Assembly (NCBI GenBank): GCA_902800025.1
Contig: CADCDA010000002.1
Location: 1-64,000 of the forward strand
Reading direction: 5' to 3'
From: an uncultured Erysipelotrichaceae bacterium
Lineage (GTDB): Bacteria; Bacillota_I; Bacilli_A; RFN20; CAG-826
Length of the DNA: 64,000 nucleotides
Shown: positions 32,482-41,419 of the stretch, piece after piece
Layout: each line of letters opens with the position of its first letter
Position numbering within the stretch: position 1 is the first letter of the stretch
Notes under the pieces: generated by a model
Seen by the model: only the letters and a program-made list of their open reading frames with translations
What the model was told of the DNA's origin: nothing
Databases searched by the model: none
Position numbers and translations under genes: made by a program

Positions 32482-33558
32482 ATGAGCAAAGAGAGTTTAA
32501 GAACAATTAAGGAAGTAAATGGTTGGAGAGTCAACCATCCTCATAGTGCCGCGAATATTTTTTACGCACTTTTTACATTTTTTGTTCTCGCAGTTCCTGT
32601 TGCTTATGTCTTTGTTCCAACGACCATCATGTGGCAAGTTGATGTCACTCCAAACATCGAATCATCATTTAATGGAGTTGATGTCGTTAAGTTTGCTATC
32701 TCATTTATTGAATTAGCGCTTGGTAAAACATATCCAATTGAAAACGAACTCATTAAAACTTTATACGATGCGAATTTCTCTGGACAACTCATCTATCAAG
32801 CAGTTCCATATCTTTATTTAGTCGGCGCTGGATTATTAGCCTTAATGGTGCTTTTCTCAGTCATCTTATTGATCATTTTCCTCGTCCACATTATTAAAGG
32901 CTATCTTAGACATCCTAAAGTTGTTAAAGTTTTCACTAATATAAACTTCACTTTGTCTATCTTGTATGGCATTGCTTTCATGATTATTTTTATTGGTTTT
33001 TCTACTTCTTCTGCAGCGACAAGTGGTCAATTCCAATTATTCGTTTGGTATAACTTCGCTATTTCTGGCGGATATATGGTATTCCTTATCGTCATTTCCG
33101 CTATTTATTCAGTTAACTTCAGAGATTCAATTCCTGAATCAGAACTTGAAATGCACGATGATGAACCAACCGTTGAACATATTTCTCAAGTTCATGAAAT
33201 TACTAAAGTAAATTACGAACAAAGTTCAAGTTTGCCACCAAATCTTACTAGTATCGGTGGACATGCATTTGCTGAAAATCAAAACTTAATGGTGGCTAAT
33301 ATTCCATTAGAAGTTACTAAGCTTGGTCCAAGTGCGTTCGCTAATTGTTTGAATTTAAAAGTCGTCTCTATTCCAGATACAATTACTGAAATTGGATTTA
33401 ACTGTTTCTTTAACTGTGCAGCGTTAGAAAGAATTAATTACGCTGGTACAAAAGAAGAATGGAAAAAGATCCGTCGTGGTAGTAACTGGCTTGCTAAAGC
33501 TGGCACTACAGAAGTAACTTGTATCGATGGAGTTATTATTGTTAATCCATTCCATTAA
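32482..33558 (+). CDS. Membrane protein with C-terminal LRR_5 repeats
   Basis: The 358-residue protein has an N-terminal membrane part with four hydrophobic segments (about 24-46, 112-140, 156-178, 185-210). A short linker leads to BspA-like LRR_5 units from about residue 250: LTSIGGHAFAENQNLMVANIP, then LGPSAFANCLNLKVVSIP and IGFNCFFNCAALERINYAG. The end YAGTKEEWKKI is the common cap of LRR_5 arrays. The linker is acidic. The topology is uncertain: the repeats could face the cytoplasm, as no N-terminal signal exists. AAAGGTG is the ribosome site. Its stop overlaps the ATG of the LicD gene by one base, which points to a joint envelope role. Confidence 0.82.
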   Translation: MSKESLRTIKEVNGWRVNHPHSAANIFYALFTFFVLAVPVAYVFVPTTIMWQVDVTPNIESSFNGVDVVKFAISFIELALGKTYPIENELIKTLYDANFSGQLIYQAVPYLYLVGAGLLALMVLFSVILLIIFLVHIIKGYLRHPKVVKVFTNINFTLSILYGIAFMIIFIGFSTSSAATSGQFQLFVWYNFAISGGYMVFLIVISAIYSVNFRDSIPESELEMHDDEPTVEHISQVHEITKVNYEQSSSLPPNLTSIGGHAFAENQNLMVANIPLEVTKLGPSAFANCLNLKVVSIPDTITEIGFNCFFNCAALERINYAGTKEEWKKIRRGSNWLAKAGTTEVTCIDGVIIVNPFH

Positions 33559-34439
33559 TGAGCTATATTGTTGATAACAACCGATATATTATCGGTTTGA
33601 ATGATAAAAAAGAAGAAATAGATAATTTTCTTGTCCATGAAGTGATTAAGAAAATTATTTTTGAAATTGACCGAGTTTGTCGCAAAAACGATATTCCTTA
33701 TGCACTTAGTTTTGGTAGTTCTCTAGGCTTATATAATTATCAAGGAATTGTCCCTTGGGATGATGATGGTGATGTCGTTATCAATTATTTTGATCGTGAG
33801 CGTTTTGTTGAAGCGCTTAAAAATGATTTAGGAGAAGATTTTGTTTTCGACTGCGATGCGGTGAATAAAAAATATAATCCACTTATTCCGGCCTTTAAAA
33901 TCAAATACAAACATTCATATATCAAAGAGAAAAATAGAATAACTTTACCAGACCATTGCGACTGTAAAGGAATCTTTGTCGATGTCTGCTATTTTATGGG
34001 CGTTCCTTCTAATGAAAAGGAGCATAAAAAGTTGTTTTGGAAATCTAAGCTATTAATGCCATTTTATGTCCTTTTAGACGGTTTCTTGCATCTTAATCCA
34101 AAAAATATCCGTAAATCATTAAGGAAATATGAAGAGAAAATCGCTAATAAATATAAGGATAGTGATTATGTATCTCAAACAGTCATTATTCCCTTCCAAG
34201 AATGTCCAAAAAAATATGTTGAACATTTGGCGTTTCCTAAACACGTTATTTATCCGTTTAAAGAATATGATTTCTATGGTAAAAAGATTTATTCGTTCAA
34301 CAATATTGAAGAATTCTCGAGGCTTAGATATGGCGAGAAGGCTCTTAAGAGACTTGATTGTGATGGGGAGTATTACGATCCATTAAAAAGAAAAGACCGT
34401 AAAAGTGGACACATTAAAACAATATGTATCTATAAATAG
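33558..34439 (+). CDS. LicD-family transferase
   Basis: The 293-residue protein belongs to the LicD/fukutin-related nucleotidyltransferase fold. Motifs seen are SFGSSLGLYNYQG (about 55-67) and the metal-binding PWDDDGDV (about 70-77). A later GIFVDVCYFMGVP is followed by basic C-terminal sequence. Characterised LicD enzymes move phosphocholine from CDP-choline onto teichoic acids or lipopolysaccharide; other members transfer other phospho-alcohols or sugar phosphates. No licA/licB/licC choline-uptake genes are nearby, so the substrate is open. It lies at the end of a coupled set (HAD, Sel1, LRR membrane protein, LicD), consistent with surface-polymer decoration. Confidence 0.87.
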   Translation: MSYIVDNNRYIIGLNDKKEEIDNFLVHEVIKKIIFEIDRVCRKNDIPYALSFGSSLGLYNYQGIVPWDDDGDVVINYFDRERFVEALKNDLGEDFVFDCDAVNKKYNPLIPAFKIKYKHSYIKEKNRITLPDHCDCKGIFVDVCYFMGVPSNEKEHKKLFWKSKLLMPFYVLLDGFLHLNPKNIRKSLRKYEEKIANKYKDSDYVSQTVIIPFQECPKKYVEHLAFPKHVIYPFKEYDFYGKKIYSFNNIEEFSRLRYGEKALKRLDCDGEYYDPLKRKDRKSGHIKTICIYK

Positions 34440-34532
34440 ATTTGTTATTAACATCGTTAATAAAATATTTTCTGAAATAATTATTAAACAAAAAATAAGA
34501 AAACTATTGAAATTAAATAAATATTTAAATAA

Positions 34533-34605
34533 TATAATTGTGCGTTTAGCAATAAACGTAAATTAGCTCTGAATAAGAGTGGCCAGGTTGCCACTCTTTG
34601 TTTTT
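34533..34605 (+). promoter_or_regulatory. rimP-nusA operon promoter and attenuator leader
   Basis: A TATAAT (34533-34538) predicts a start near 34545. The leader has a hairpin CGTTTA-GCAA-TAAACG (34543-34558) and then a strong terminator-like hairpin. That hairpin is AAGAGTGGC (34575-34583) with GCCACTCTT (34590-34598), followed by TGTTTTT, and it ends 12 bases before the rimP start. This looks like transcription attenuation, fitting feedback by NusA on its own operon. A conserved rimP leader RNA is known in Firmicutes; I cannot confirm that this is a member. Confidence 0.7.
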
Positions 34606-34617
34606 GAGGGGGTATCT

Positions 34618-35076
34618 ATGGATTTAGTAAAGATCAAAAGCTTATTAGAAAACAAGATTACCGAATTAGGATTTGAACCGATTTCTATCACTAAGAAAGT
34701 AGAAAAAGGTGATGTCTTCCTATCAGTCGTTGTTGATCGAGTTGAACCAATTGATATGAACACCATAGTGAAGATATCAGGAGAATTATCTTCTTATCTC
34801 GATGAAATCGATAATAGTGAAGAAAAATATTTCCTTGATGTTTCCTCCTTAGGAGCGGAAAAGCCATTAAAGATTGAATCGTTATCTCAATATGAGGGAA
34901 GATTCATCCACGTCCATGTTAATAATGCGATTGATGGATTAAATATCTTTGAAGGAGACTTAGTTAAAGTTAATAAAGATTCTCTTACTCTTTCTTACCG
35001 AGTCAAAACAAGAGTAAAAACTGTGGATATATTATTCAATAATATATATAAAATTCGTTTAGCAATTAAATTTTAA
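34618..35076 (+). CDS. rimP: Ribosome maturation factor RimP
   Basis: RimP assists maturation of the 30S subunit. From the ATG at 34618, preceded by GAGGGGG, the protein has 152 residues, normal for the family. An upstream in-frame start lies inside the terminator hairpin and is rejected. The N-terminal domain has LGFEPISITKK and a VVDRVEPIDM segment. SSYLDEIDNSEEKYFLDVSS matches the conserved region before LGAEKPL, the hallmark turn (normally SPGLxRPL), here diverged to SSLGAEKPL. A C-terminal Sm-like barrel follows. It is the first gene of the rimP-nusA-ylxR-infB-rbfA operon. Confidence 0.93.
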   Translation: MDLVKIKSLLENKITELGFEPISITKKVEKGDVFLSVVVDRVEPIDMNTIVKISGELSSYLDEIDNSEEKYFLDVSSLGAEKPLKIESLSQYEGRFIHVHVNNAIDGLNIFEGDLVKVNKDSLTLSYRVKTRVKTVDILFNNIYKIRLAIKF

Positions 35077-35090
35077 GGAGTAAAAATAAT

Positions 35091-36764
35091 ATGGCTATTA
35101 ACGTAAGTGAAATTAACGCTGCACTTGAGCAAATTGAAATTAATAAGGGCATCTCAAGAGAACGCGTTATCGAAGCATTGAAAGAATCGATGGCAAAAGC
35201 ATACCGCAAGCAATTAGGCGGAGATGATGCTTTAGTGAACGTTGTCTTTGATTTAGATAACGGTGTCATCGAAATGTATCAAATCAAAAATGTTGTCGCA
35301 GATGTCGAAGATGATTTACTTGAAATCTCTGTCGAAGATGCGGAAGAAGAAGACAAATCCGGCAAAAAGTATAAAGTCGGTGATGAATTCCGTATTTATG
35401 CAAACATCGAAGAACTTCGCAAGGCGATGGTTTTAACCATCAAAGGATTGATGAAACAAAAATTCGCTGAAGCAGAAAAAGAAGTTCTCCACGAACAATT
35501 CAAAGACAAGATTAATACATTAATTACTGGTAGAGTTGAACAATTCGATGATCGTGGTGCATCTGTTAACATCGGTAGAACAAGTGTCTATCTCCCAAGA
35601 AAAGAAATGATTAAAGATGAAAGATTCGCAATTGGAGATAACATCAAATTATTTGTTTCTAGCGTTGCTACAGGAAATAAAGGCGCCCACATTGTTGTTT
35701 CACGTGCAAACGAAGGTTTCTTAAAAGCGTTAATGACCGAAGAAATACACGATATTTATGATGGAACAATCATCATTAAGGCTGTCGCTAGAGAAGCAGG
35801 CGAAAGAAGTAAAGTCGCTGTTTATTCTAATGATATTAATGTTGATCCAGCAGGCGCATGTATCGGTCCAAATGGTAGCAGAATTCAAAAAGTTGTTTCA
35901 CAACTTGGTAATGGCCCATCTAAAGAAAAGATCGATGTTATCGCTTATAAAGAAAACGTTGGCTTATACATCATGGAAGCTTTAAAACCAGCTCATGTCA
36001 TCGGTGTTAAAGTTAACGAAGAAGAAAAATCCGCTTTAGTAGTTGTTAAAGACGACTCCTTATCTTTAGCAATCGGTAGAAAAGGCGTCAATGCCCGTTT
36101 AGCGGTTAACCTCACAGGTTATAAGATTGATATCAAGATTGAAAGCGAAGCCCTTGAAGAAGGTCTTGAATATCAAAGCTTTGAAGAACTCAGCTCCATC
36201 GAACTTGAAGAAAAGAATAGAAAAATCGCTGAAGCTCAAAGAGAAGCCCTTGTTTATCAAAATAAAGAAGCAACCGTCTTACCAGGATTACCAGAAGGAT
36301 ATGTTGCTCCTCAAGCGAGAAATTATGAAGAAGAATCTAATGACTTTGACACAGCGTTAGAAGAAGTCGCGGAAAGCGAAGAAACGCCAGTTGTCGTTAA
36401 AAAAGAAGTCAAAGTGGAAGAAGCTCCAAAAGCTGAAGTTAAAGAAGAACCAGCTCCAGTCGTTGAAGAAACACCAGTTGAAAAACCAACCGCTGTTAGA
36501 ACAACTACAACTCTTGAAGATTTAGAGAAATCTTTGGCTGAAGAAGAAAGCAAAAAACAAAAGAAAAATAGTGGTAATAGACGCAAGAAGAAAGTCGAAG
36601 AGGAAAAGGAAGAAACCACAATTACTCGTAACGAAGGACAAAGAATGTCTATTTACACCGAAGAAGAACTCAAAGAACTCGAAGAAGAAGAAAACGAGGA
36701 CATCGAGGAAGAAGAAGACGATATTGATTATGATGAATATGATCAATATTACGATGAGGATTAA
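35091..36764 (+). CDS. nusA: Transcription factor NusA with long acidic tail
   Basis: NusA binds RNA polymerase and controls pausing, termination and antitermination. The 557-residue protein has the N-terminal polymerase-binding domain (about 1-130), an S1 domain (about 135-200, INTLITGRVEQFDDRGASV) and two KH domains (about 205-350). The first includes DPAGACIGPNGSRI and the second SLAIGRKGVNARLA. The remaining 200 residues, from about 360, are not standard. They are rich in Glu, Pro, Val and Lys and end in a run of acidic residues with Tyr (DYDEYDQYYDED). Similar acidic extensions are seen in Mollicutes NusA. The tail is low-complexity and probably disordered. AAGGAG precedes the ATG. The operon leader suggests autoregulation. 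Confidence 0.97.
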   Translation: MAINVSEINAALEQIEINKGISRERVIEALKESMAKAYRKQLGGDDALVNVVFDLDNGVIEMYQIKNVVADVEDDLLEISVEDAEEEDKSGKKYKVGDEFRIYANIEELRKAMVLTIKGLMKQKFAEAEKEVLHEQFKDKINTLITGRVEQFDDRGASVNIGRTSVYLPRKEMIKDERFAIGDNIKLFVSSVATGNKGAHIVVSRANEGFLKALMTEEIHDIYDGTIIIKAVAREAGERSKVAVYSNDINVDPAGACIGPNGSRIQKVVSQLGNGPSKEKIDVIAYKENVGLYIMEALKPAHVIGVKVNEEEKSALVVVKDDSLSLAIGRKGVNARLAVNLTGYKIDIKIESEALEEGLEYQSFEELSSIELEEKNRKIAEAQREALVYQNKEATVLPGLPEGYVAPQARNYEEESNDFDTALEEVAESEETPVVVKKEVKVEEAPKAEVKEEPAPVVEETPVEKPTAVRTTTTLEDLEKSLAEEESKKQKKNSGNRRKKKVEEEKEETTITRNEGQRMSIYTEEELKELEEEENEDIEEEEDDIDYDEYDQYYDED

Positions 36765-36778
36765 TTTATAAAATTAAT

Positions 36779-37051
36779 ATGAACAAAACCAGACCTATTT
36801 ATCGTACATGTATAGCAAGTAAAGAAAAACTACTCAAGCACGAACTATTCCGTATAGTTCTTGTTGATAATGAAGTTCTCTTTGACGCTAAACAAACGAT
36901 ACAAGGTCGTGGTGTTTACCTCAAAAAAGACTTAGAGGTGATAAAGCTCGCTCAAAAGAAAAAGATGCTTAATAAAGCATTTAAAAAAGATGTGGGTGAA
37001 GCTATCTATCAAACTCTAATTCAGGAATTAGAAAAAGAAAGAAGGGATTGA
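36779..37051 (+). CDS. ylxR: YlxR-family RNA-binding protein (RnpM)
   Basis: The 90-residue protein is the usual small gene between nusA and infB. The YlxR fold is recognised by RTCIASKEKLLKHELFRIV (about 9-27) and the GRGVYL motif (about 43-48) near a basic RNA-binding face. In Bacillus the homologue (RnpM) binds and modulates RNase P. The canonical Cys of the RxC motif is kept (RTC). It starts 14 bases after nusA; the ribosome site is weak, so translation probably depends on readthrough from nusA. The L7Ae-like ylxQ gene often found next to it is missing here. Confidence 0.9.
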   Translation: MNKTRPIYRTCIASKEKLLKHELFRIVLVDNEVLFDAKQTIQGRGVYLKKDLEVIKLAQKKKMLNKAFKKDVGEAIYQTLIQELEKERRD

Positions 37052-37052
37052 T

Positions 37053-38885
37053 ATGGGCAAAAATAACAAGAAAACATTTGAAAGAGAAACTAATGTTTCC
37101 ACCAAAGTTAACGCTGATAAAACGAAGACCAAACTCCATGGTGGTACCTTTGTTTACACAGGTGCAATTTCTACCAGCGAACTTTCCAAATCATTAAATA
37201 TCCCTGTTGGTGATATTATCAAATTCCTTTTTATGCAAGGGAAAATGATTACAATTAACACCATTCTTGATGATGAATTAATCGGCTTAGTTTGTTTACA
37301 ATTCGGATTTGATTTTGAAAAGAAAACAATCGTTGCCGCTGAAAATTTTGAAGATGTCGTCATTAATGACGATCCATCCAAATTAAAACCACGTCCACCT
37401 GTGGTTACTATCATGGGACACGTTGACCATGGTAAGACCACATTAATCGATGCGATTAGAAATTCTAATCTCGTCGCTGGTGAAGTTGGTGGCATCTCTC
37501 AAGAAATCGGTGCTTATCAAAAAGAAATCAAAGGTCAAAAGATTACCTTTATTGACACTCCGGGTCACGAAGCCTTTACAGCGATGAGAAGTCGTGGTGC
37601 TTCTGTCACTGATATTGTTGTCTTGGTTGTTGCTGCTGATGATGGCGTTATGCCTCAAACTATTGAAGCAATTGACCACGCGAAGAGTGCAGGTGTCCCA
37701 ATTATCGTCGCTATCAATAAAATTGATAAAGCTGGCGCAGATCCAAGTAGAGTCAAGACAGAACTCATGGCGCATGAAATCGTCGCTGAAGAATTCGGCG
37801 GTGAAAATATCATGGTTGAGATTTCTGCTAAGAAGAAGATCAATATTGATGGACTTCTTGAAGCAATCCTCTTAGTTAGTGAAATGGCCGAACTTAAAGC
37901 TAATCCAGATCGATATGCTTTAGGTACAGTCCTTGAAGCTAAGCTCGATAAGAATGAAGGTCCTAAAGCCACATTACTCATTCAAAATGGTACTTTAAAA
38001 GAAGGTGACTACTTAGTAGTCGGTACTTCTTACGGTAAAGCCCGTAGAATGACTAACGAATTTAAAAAAGTGCTTCAAGTGGCCACACCAAGTACTCCAG
38101 TTTCCGTTATCGGTTTAGCGGAAGTTCCTGAAGCTGGTGATCACTTTATGGCGTTTGCAGAAGAGAGTGAAGCTCGTGCGATTGCCTTAAAACGTAAACA
38201 ACTTAAAGAAGCTAAAGAAAAGAGCAAGACCTCTGCTGCTAGCTTAGAAGATTTATTCAATATGGCGAAAAACGGTGATGTTCAAAAGATTAATGTCATC
38301 ATTAAAGCTGATTCCACTGGTTCAGCAGAAGCAGTGAAGAGCTCCTTAGAAAAATTAAACACTGATAACATTAAAATTAATGTTATTCGTGCTACATCTG
38401 GTGCGATTACAGAAGGCGATATTCTTTTAGCGAGTGCGTCTCACGCGATTGTTTATGGCTTTAATGTTAGACCTGACGCCAAAACTAGAGCGAAGGCTAA
38501 CGAAGAAAAAGTTGAAATTAGATTACATAACATCATCTATGCTTTAATCGAAGAAATTCAAGCAGCGATGAAAGGTATGCTTAAGAAAGAACTCGTTGAA
38601 AGAGTTACTGGACAAGCCGAAATCCGTAAGTTATTCAAAGTATCAAAAGTCGGAACAATTGCCGGTTGTATGGTCACTGATGGATATATCAAAGCAAATT
38701 CTTTAATTAGAATTATTAGAGATGGTGTTGTTGTCTTTACTGGTAAACTCGCCTCCTTACAAAGAGAAAAAGACCAAGTCAAAGAAGTTAAGTCTGGCTT
38801 TGAATGTGGAATGCTTGTTGAAAACTTTAACGATATTAAAGAAAACGACATCATTGAAGGCTATGAAATGGTGGAGGGCGACTAA
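37053..38885 (+). CDS. infB: Translation initiation factor IF-2
   Basis: This GTPase brings fMet-tRNA to the 30S subunit. The 610-residue form is short, with a 110-residue N-terminal region instead of the long linker of enterobacteria, typical for Firmicutes and Mollicutes. The IF2-N fold segment is near residues 40-90. The GTPase motifs are G1 GHVDHGKTT, G2 in GGISQEIGAY, G3 DTPGHEAF and G4 NKID, followed by SAKKK. The later domains II-IV contain the fMet-tRNA binding C-terminal part (VFTGKLASLQREKDQVKEV). AGAAGGGAT precedes the ATG one base after ylxR. Its TAA overlaps the rbfA start (TAATG). Confidence 0.98.
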   Translation: MGKNNKKTFERETNVSTKVNADKTKTKLHGGTFVYTGAISTSELSKSLNIPVGDIIKFLFMQGKMITINTILDDELIGLVCLQFGFDFEKKTIVAAENFEDVVINDDPSKLKPRPPVVTIMGHVDHGKTTLIDAIRNSNLVAGEVGGISQEIGAYQKEIKGQKITFIDTPGHEAFTAMRSRGASVTDIVVLVVAADDGVMPQTIEAIDHAKSAGVPIIVAINKIDKAGADPSRVKTELMAHEIVAEEFGGENIMVEISAKKKINIDGLLEAILLVSEMAELKANPDRYALGTVLEAKLDKNEGPKATLLIQNGTLKEGDYLVVGTSYGKARRMTNEFKKVLQVATPSTPVSVIGLAEVPEAGDHFMAFAEESEARAIALKRKQLKEAKEKSKTSAASLEDLFNMAKNGDVQKINVIIKADSTGSAEAVKSSLEKLNTDNIKINVIRATSGAITEGDILLASASHAIVYGFNVRPDAKTRAKANEEKVEIRLHNIIYALIEEIQAAMKGMLKKELVERVTGQAEIRKLFKVSKVGTIAGCMVTDGYIKANSLIRIIRDGVVVFTGKLASLQREKDQVKEVKSGFECGMLVENFNDIKENDIIEGYEMVEGD

Positions 38886-39211
38886 TGGCTAATAAGCAAG
38901 AAAGAATTGCCGCTATTATTCGTAAAAACATCGCTGAAATCATTCAATTTCAGATTAAAGATCCTCATCTTGGATTTGTTTCAATTCCAGAAGTAAGAGT
39001 GTCTAAAGACTTCTCTTACGCAACAGTTTATGTATCCTTCTTTAAAGATGAAGATATAAAACCATCTTTAGAAGTATTAAATAAAGCTAAAGGATTTATC
39101 AGAAGCGAACTCGCTACTAAACTAGATACACGTCGAGTTCCAGAGATTCGTTTCGTCTTAGATGAAGGCTATAAAAAAGAAGAGAGAATCGCGGAATTAT
39201 TAAAAAAATAA
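38885..39211 (+). CDS. rbfA: Ribosome-binding factor A
   Basis: RbfA is a cold-shock 30S maturation factor with a KH-type fold. The 108-residue length is normal. Matching segments are RIAAIIRKNIAEIIQFQIKDP (about 7-27), PEVRVSKDFSYATVYVS (about 34-50) and RRVPEIRFVLDEG (about 82-94). It overlaps infB by one base (TAATG), so the two are coupled. It closes the nusA operon: a terminator begins directly at its stop codon. Confidence 0.96.
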   Translation: MANKQERIAAIIRKNIAEIIQFQIKDPHLGFVSIPEVRVSKDFSYATVYVSFFKDEDIKPSLEVLNKAKGFIRSELATKLDTRRVPEIRFVLDEGYKKEERIAELLKK

Positions 39212-39232
39212 GGAGATTTTATCTCCTTTTTT
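39212..39232 (+). terminator. Terminator between rbfA and truB
   Basis: GGAGAT (39212-39217), TTT, ATCTCC (39221-39226), then a T run, ending just before the truB ATG at 39239. It separates truB-ribF from the nusA operon, or tunes readthrough. Confidence 0.85.
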
Positions 39233-39238
39233 ACGTAT

Positions 39239-40105
39239 ATGGACGGAATATTTTTAATCGACAAACCTATTGGAATGACTTCAAGAAGTGTGTGTTCAAG
39301 AATCTCCAAAGCATTCAAAGAGAAAAAGGTTGGGCACGTTGGCACTCTTGATCCTTTTGCGAATGGCTTATTAATCGTCGCAACTGGAAAATGTACAAAG
39401 GCCGTTACTTTTTTTGATGAAGCGATTAAAGAATATAATGCGACTATTCAATTAGGAAAAGAAACTGACACACTAGATAATACTGGTAAAGTGATTAAAG
39501 AAGAAACAATCAAAGAATTTTCAGATAATGAAATTGAAAAAGTGATTAATTCTTTTTTAGGAAAACAAAAACAAATTCCTCCAATGACAAGTGCGATTCA
39601 CGTATATGGAAGAAGATTATATGAATACGCTCACGAAGGAAAAGAGATTGATAGACCTTCAAGAGATATTGAAATCTTTGATCTAAAAATGACTTCATAT
39701 GACAAAAAGAGTGGACTTCTTGCGTTTTATTGCAAAGTTTCTAAGGGTACTTATGTTAGAACTATAGGAAATGATATCGCTAAAAAGCTAGGAACAATTG
39801 GATATTTAGAAAAGCTAGAAAGAGTGGGTGTAGAACCTTTTACGATTTCAGAAACTTCATCATTAAAAGATGTAGAAGAAGGAAAGGCAAAAGCGTATTC
39901 AACTTATGAAATCCTTTCTCGATTCATTAAAGTTTGCTCTTTTGATGATAAAAAGATTGAAGATATTAAAAACGGAAAAATTACTTATCTAGAAAATAAT
40001 TTAAAAGATAATAGAATATTAGTGGTCGATTCTTCTAATAATGCGATTGCGATATACACTCGTAATAAGAATGATAGATTAGAATTCACCAGAGGATTAT
40101 TTTAA
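39239..40105 (+). CDS. truB: tRNA pseudouridine-55 synthase TruB
   Basis: TruB makes pseudouridine 55 in the T-loop of all tRNAs. The 288-residue protein has the signature GHVGTLDPFANGLL (about 33-46) with the catalytic Asp. KEYNATIQLGKETDTLD follows near residue 63. PPMTSAIHVYGRRLYEYAHEG lies near 116-136 and KGTYVRTIGNDIA near 170. A C-terminal PUA-like part is present. No ribosome site is seen, as the preceding 12 bases are the terminator T tract. It either starts from a leaderless transcript or by readthrough. It overlaps ribF by one base. Confidence 0.96.
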   Translation: MDGIFLIDKPIGMTSRSVCSRISKAFKEKKVGHVGTLDPFANGLLIVATGKCTKAVTFFDEAIKEYNATIQLGKETDTLDNTGKVIKEETIKEFSDNEIEKVINSFLGKQKQIPPMTSAIHVYGRRLYEYAHEGKEIDRPSRDIEIFDLKMTSYDKKSGLLAFYCKVSKGTYVRTIGNDIAKKLGTIGYLEKLERVGVEPFTISETSSLKDVEEGKAKAYSTYEILSRFIKVCSFDDKKIEDIKNGKITYLENNLKDNRILVVDSSNNAIAIYTRNKNDRLEFTRGLF

Positions 40106-41004
40106 TGAAAATCATCGATATTGATATTAAGGATATTAATATAGGAGAGAATCCAAATGTTAATTTGGTTCTCGGCTATTTTGATGGTGTTCATATCGGC
40201 CATCAAGAGATGATTAAAAAGGCTATTGAAAATGGTGATACTGCTGTGATGACATTTGATCAATCACCTAATGTCGCTTTAGGGCAAGGTATTAAGTATA
40301 GTTACATCACATCCTTATTTGATAAAGCGAATATCTTTGAAGAATTAGGAGTGAAATATTTATACGTATTAAAAGTGTCAATAGACTTATTATCTGTATC
40401 AAAAGATGAATTCATTGAGAAAGTTTTAAAGAAGATTAATCCGAAAAGAATATATGTTGGAGAAGACTACCGATTTGGTAAAAATGCGGAAGGGACTTTT
40501 CTAGATTTAGAAAAGCATTTTAACATTCATGTTAATAAGCTTGTTTCTTTAAACGATAGCAAGGTTTCTTCTCGAGAAATTAGACATTTTATTAAAGAAG
40601 GAAAAATGAAAGAGGCTGAAGAGAGTTTAGGCCGTCCATATCAAGTAACTGGAATAGTTATTGAAGGAAGACATAACGGGGAGAAAATCGGTTTTCCAAC
40701 CGCGAATTTAGAACTCACTTATCCTTATGTTTTACCTAAATTAGGTGTTTATACTGGATATGTAAAACTATTATCTAGTAAATATAAAGCAATAATCTCG
40801 ATGAGCACTCATCCAACAATTATGGAACTTAATGAACCAATCATTGAAGTGCATCTACTTTCCTATAAAGGAGACTTATATGGAAAAGAGATTGATGTCC
40901 AATTTAAAGACTATATTCGCGACATTATGAAGTTCGATTCTTTAGAAGAATTAAGAGAACAACTAGAAAAAGATCGTGAATACGCAAAAAATACTTTGAA
41001 ATAA
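40105..41004 (+). CDS. ribF: Riboflavin kinase / FAD synthetase
   Basis: This bifunctional enzyme turns riboflavin into FMN and FMN into FAD. The 299 residues show the nucleotidyltransferase half with LGYFDGVHIGHQEMI (about 23-37) and YVGEDYRFGKNAEGT (about 118-132). The C-terminal kinase half has the GEKIGFPTANLEL motif (about 193-205) and PKLGVYTGYV. Both activities look intact. It starts inside the truB stop (TAATG), forming the widespread truB-ribF pair. FMN and FAD supply fits the several flavoproteins encoded further on (45050, 46474, 59796, 60305). Confidence 0.96.
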   Translation: MKIIDIDIKDINIGENPNVNLVLGYFDGVHIGHQEMIKKAIENGDTAVMTFDQSPNVALGQGIKYSYITSLFDKANIFEELGVKYLYVLKVSIDLLSVSKDEFIEKVLKKINPKRIYVGEDYRFGKNAEGTFLDLEKHFNIHVNKLVSLNDSKVSSREIRHFIKEGKMKEAEESLGRPYQVTGIVIEGRHNGEKIGFPTANLELTYPYVLPKLGVYTGYVKLLSSKYKAIISMSTHPTIMELNEPIIEVHLLSYKGDLYGKEIDVQFKDYIRDIMKFDSLEELREQLEKDREYAKNTLK

Positions 41005-41016
41005 TATATTTTTCAT

Positions 41017-41090
41017 ATATATTAATACAAAGCGACTTATCTCTAGGGTCTTCGAATCCTCAACGAACACCCCGGGCTTAAGTTAAGAAA
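41017..41090 (+). promoter_or_regulatory. Promoter and structured leader of rpsO
   Basis: TATATT (41017-41022) and a leader of about 80 bases precede rpsO. ACTTA (41035-41039) can pair with TAAGT (41079-41083) and GGGT (41046-41049) with ACCCC around a C-rich loop. S15 represses its own mRNA in many bacteria through unrelated leader structures, so this is a candidate autoregulatory site. I cannot match it to a known class. Confidence 0.4.
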
Positions 41091-41111
41091 AGAAAAAGGA
41101 GGAACTTGAAG

Positions 41112-41381
41112 ATGGCACTTTCCAAAGAAAGAAAAGCAGAAATCGTCAAGAAATACGGAAAGAATGAAAAAGACACTGGCTCAGTTGAAGTCCAAGTCGC
41201 ACTTCTTACCGAACAAATCAAAGCGTTAACCGAACATTTAAAGAGAAATCACAAAGACGCCGCTAGTAAGAGAGGCTTAATGATTCTCGTTGGTCAACGT
41301 AGAAGTTTACTTGATTATCTTGCTAGAACAGATCGTGAAGCTTACTTAAGACTCATTGTCTCTCTTGGCATTAGAAAATAG
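41112..41381 (+). CDS. rpsO: 30S ribosomal protein S15
   Basis: The 89-residue primary binder of the 16S rRNA central domain is recognised by KKYGKNEKDTGSVEVQVALLTEQI (shown in part; about residues 13-36), KRNHKDAASKRGLMILVGQR and RRSLLDYL. I chose the ATG at 41112 because AAAGGAGG lies 8 bases upstream; a TTG two codons earlier is less likely. It has its own promoter with a structured leader and its own terminator. It is followed, after the terminator, by an unrelated gene and then pnp, so the common rpsO-pnp pairing is interrupted by one insertion. Confidence 0.97.
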   Translation: MALSKERKAEIVKKYGKNEKDTGSVEVQVALLTEQIKALTEHLKRNHKDAASKRGLMILVGQRRSLLDYLARTDREAYLRLIVSLGIRK

Positions 41382-41395
41382 TCAAAGTCAAAAAT

Positions 41396-41418
41396 GGAGC
41401 ATTATTGCTCCTTTTTTC
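41396..41418 (+). terminator. Terminator of rpsO
   Basis: GGAGCA (41396-41401), TTAT, TGCTCC (41406-41411), then TTTTTT. The next gene's -10 box starts 3 bases after the T run. Confidence 0.9.
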
Positions 41419-41419
41419 G

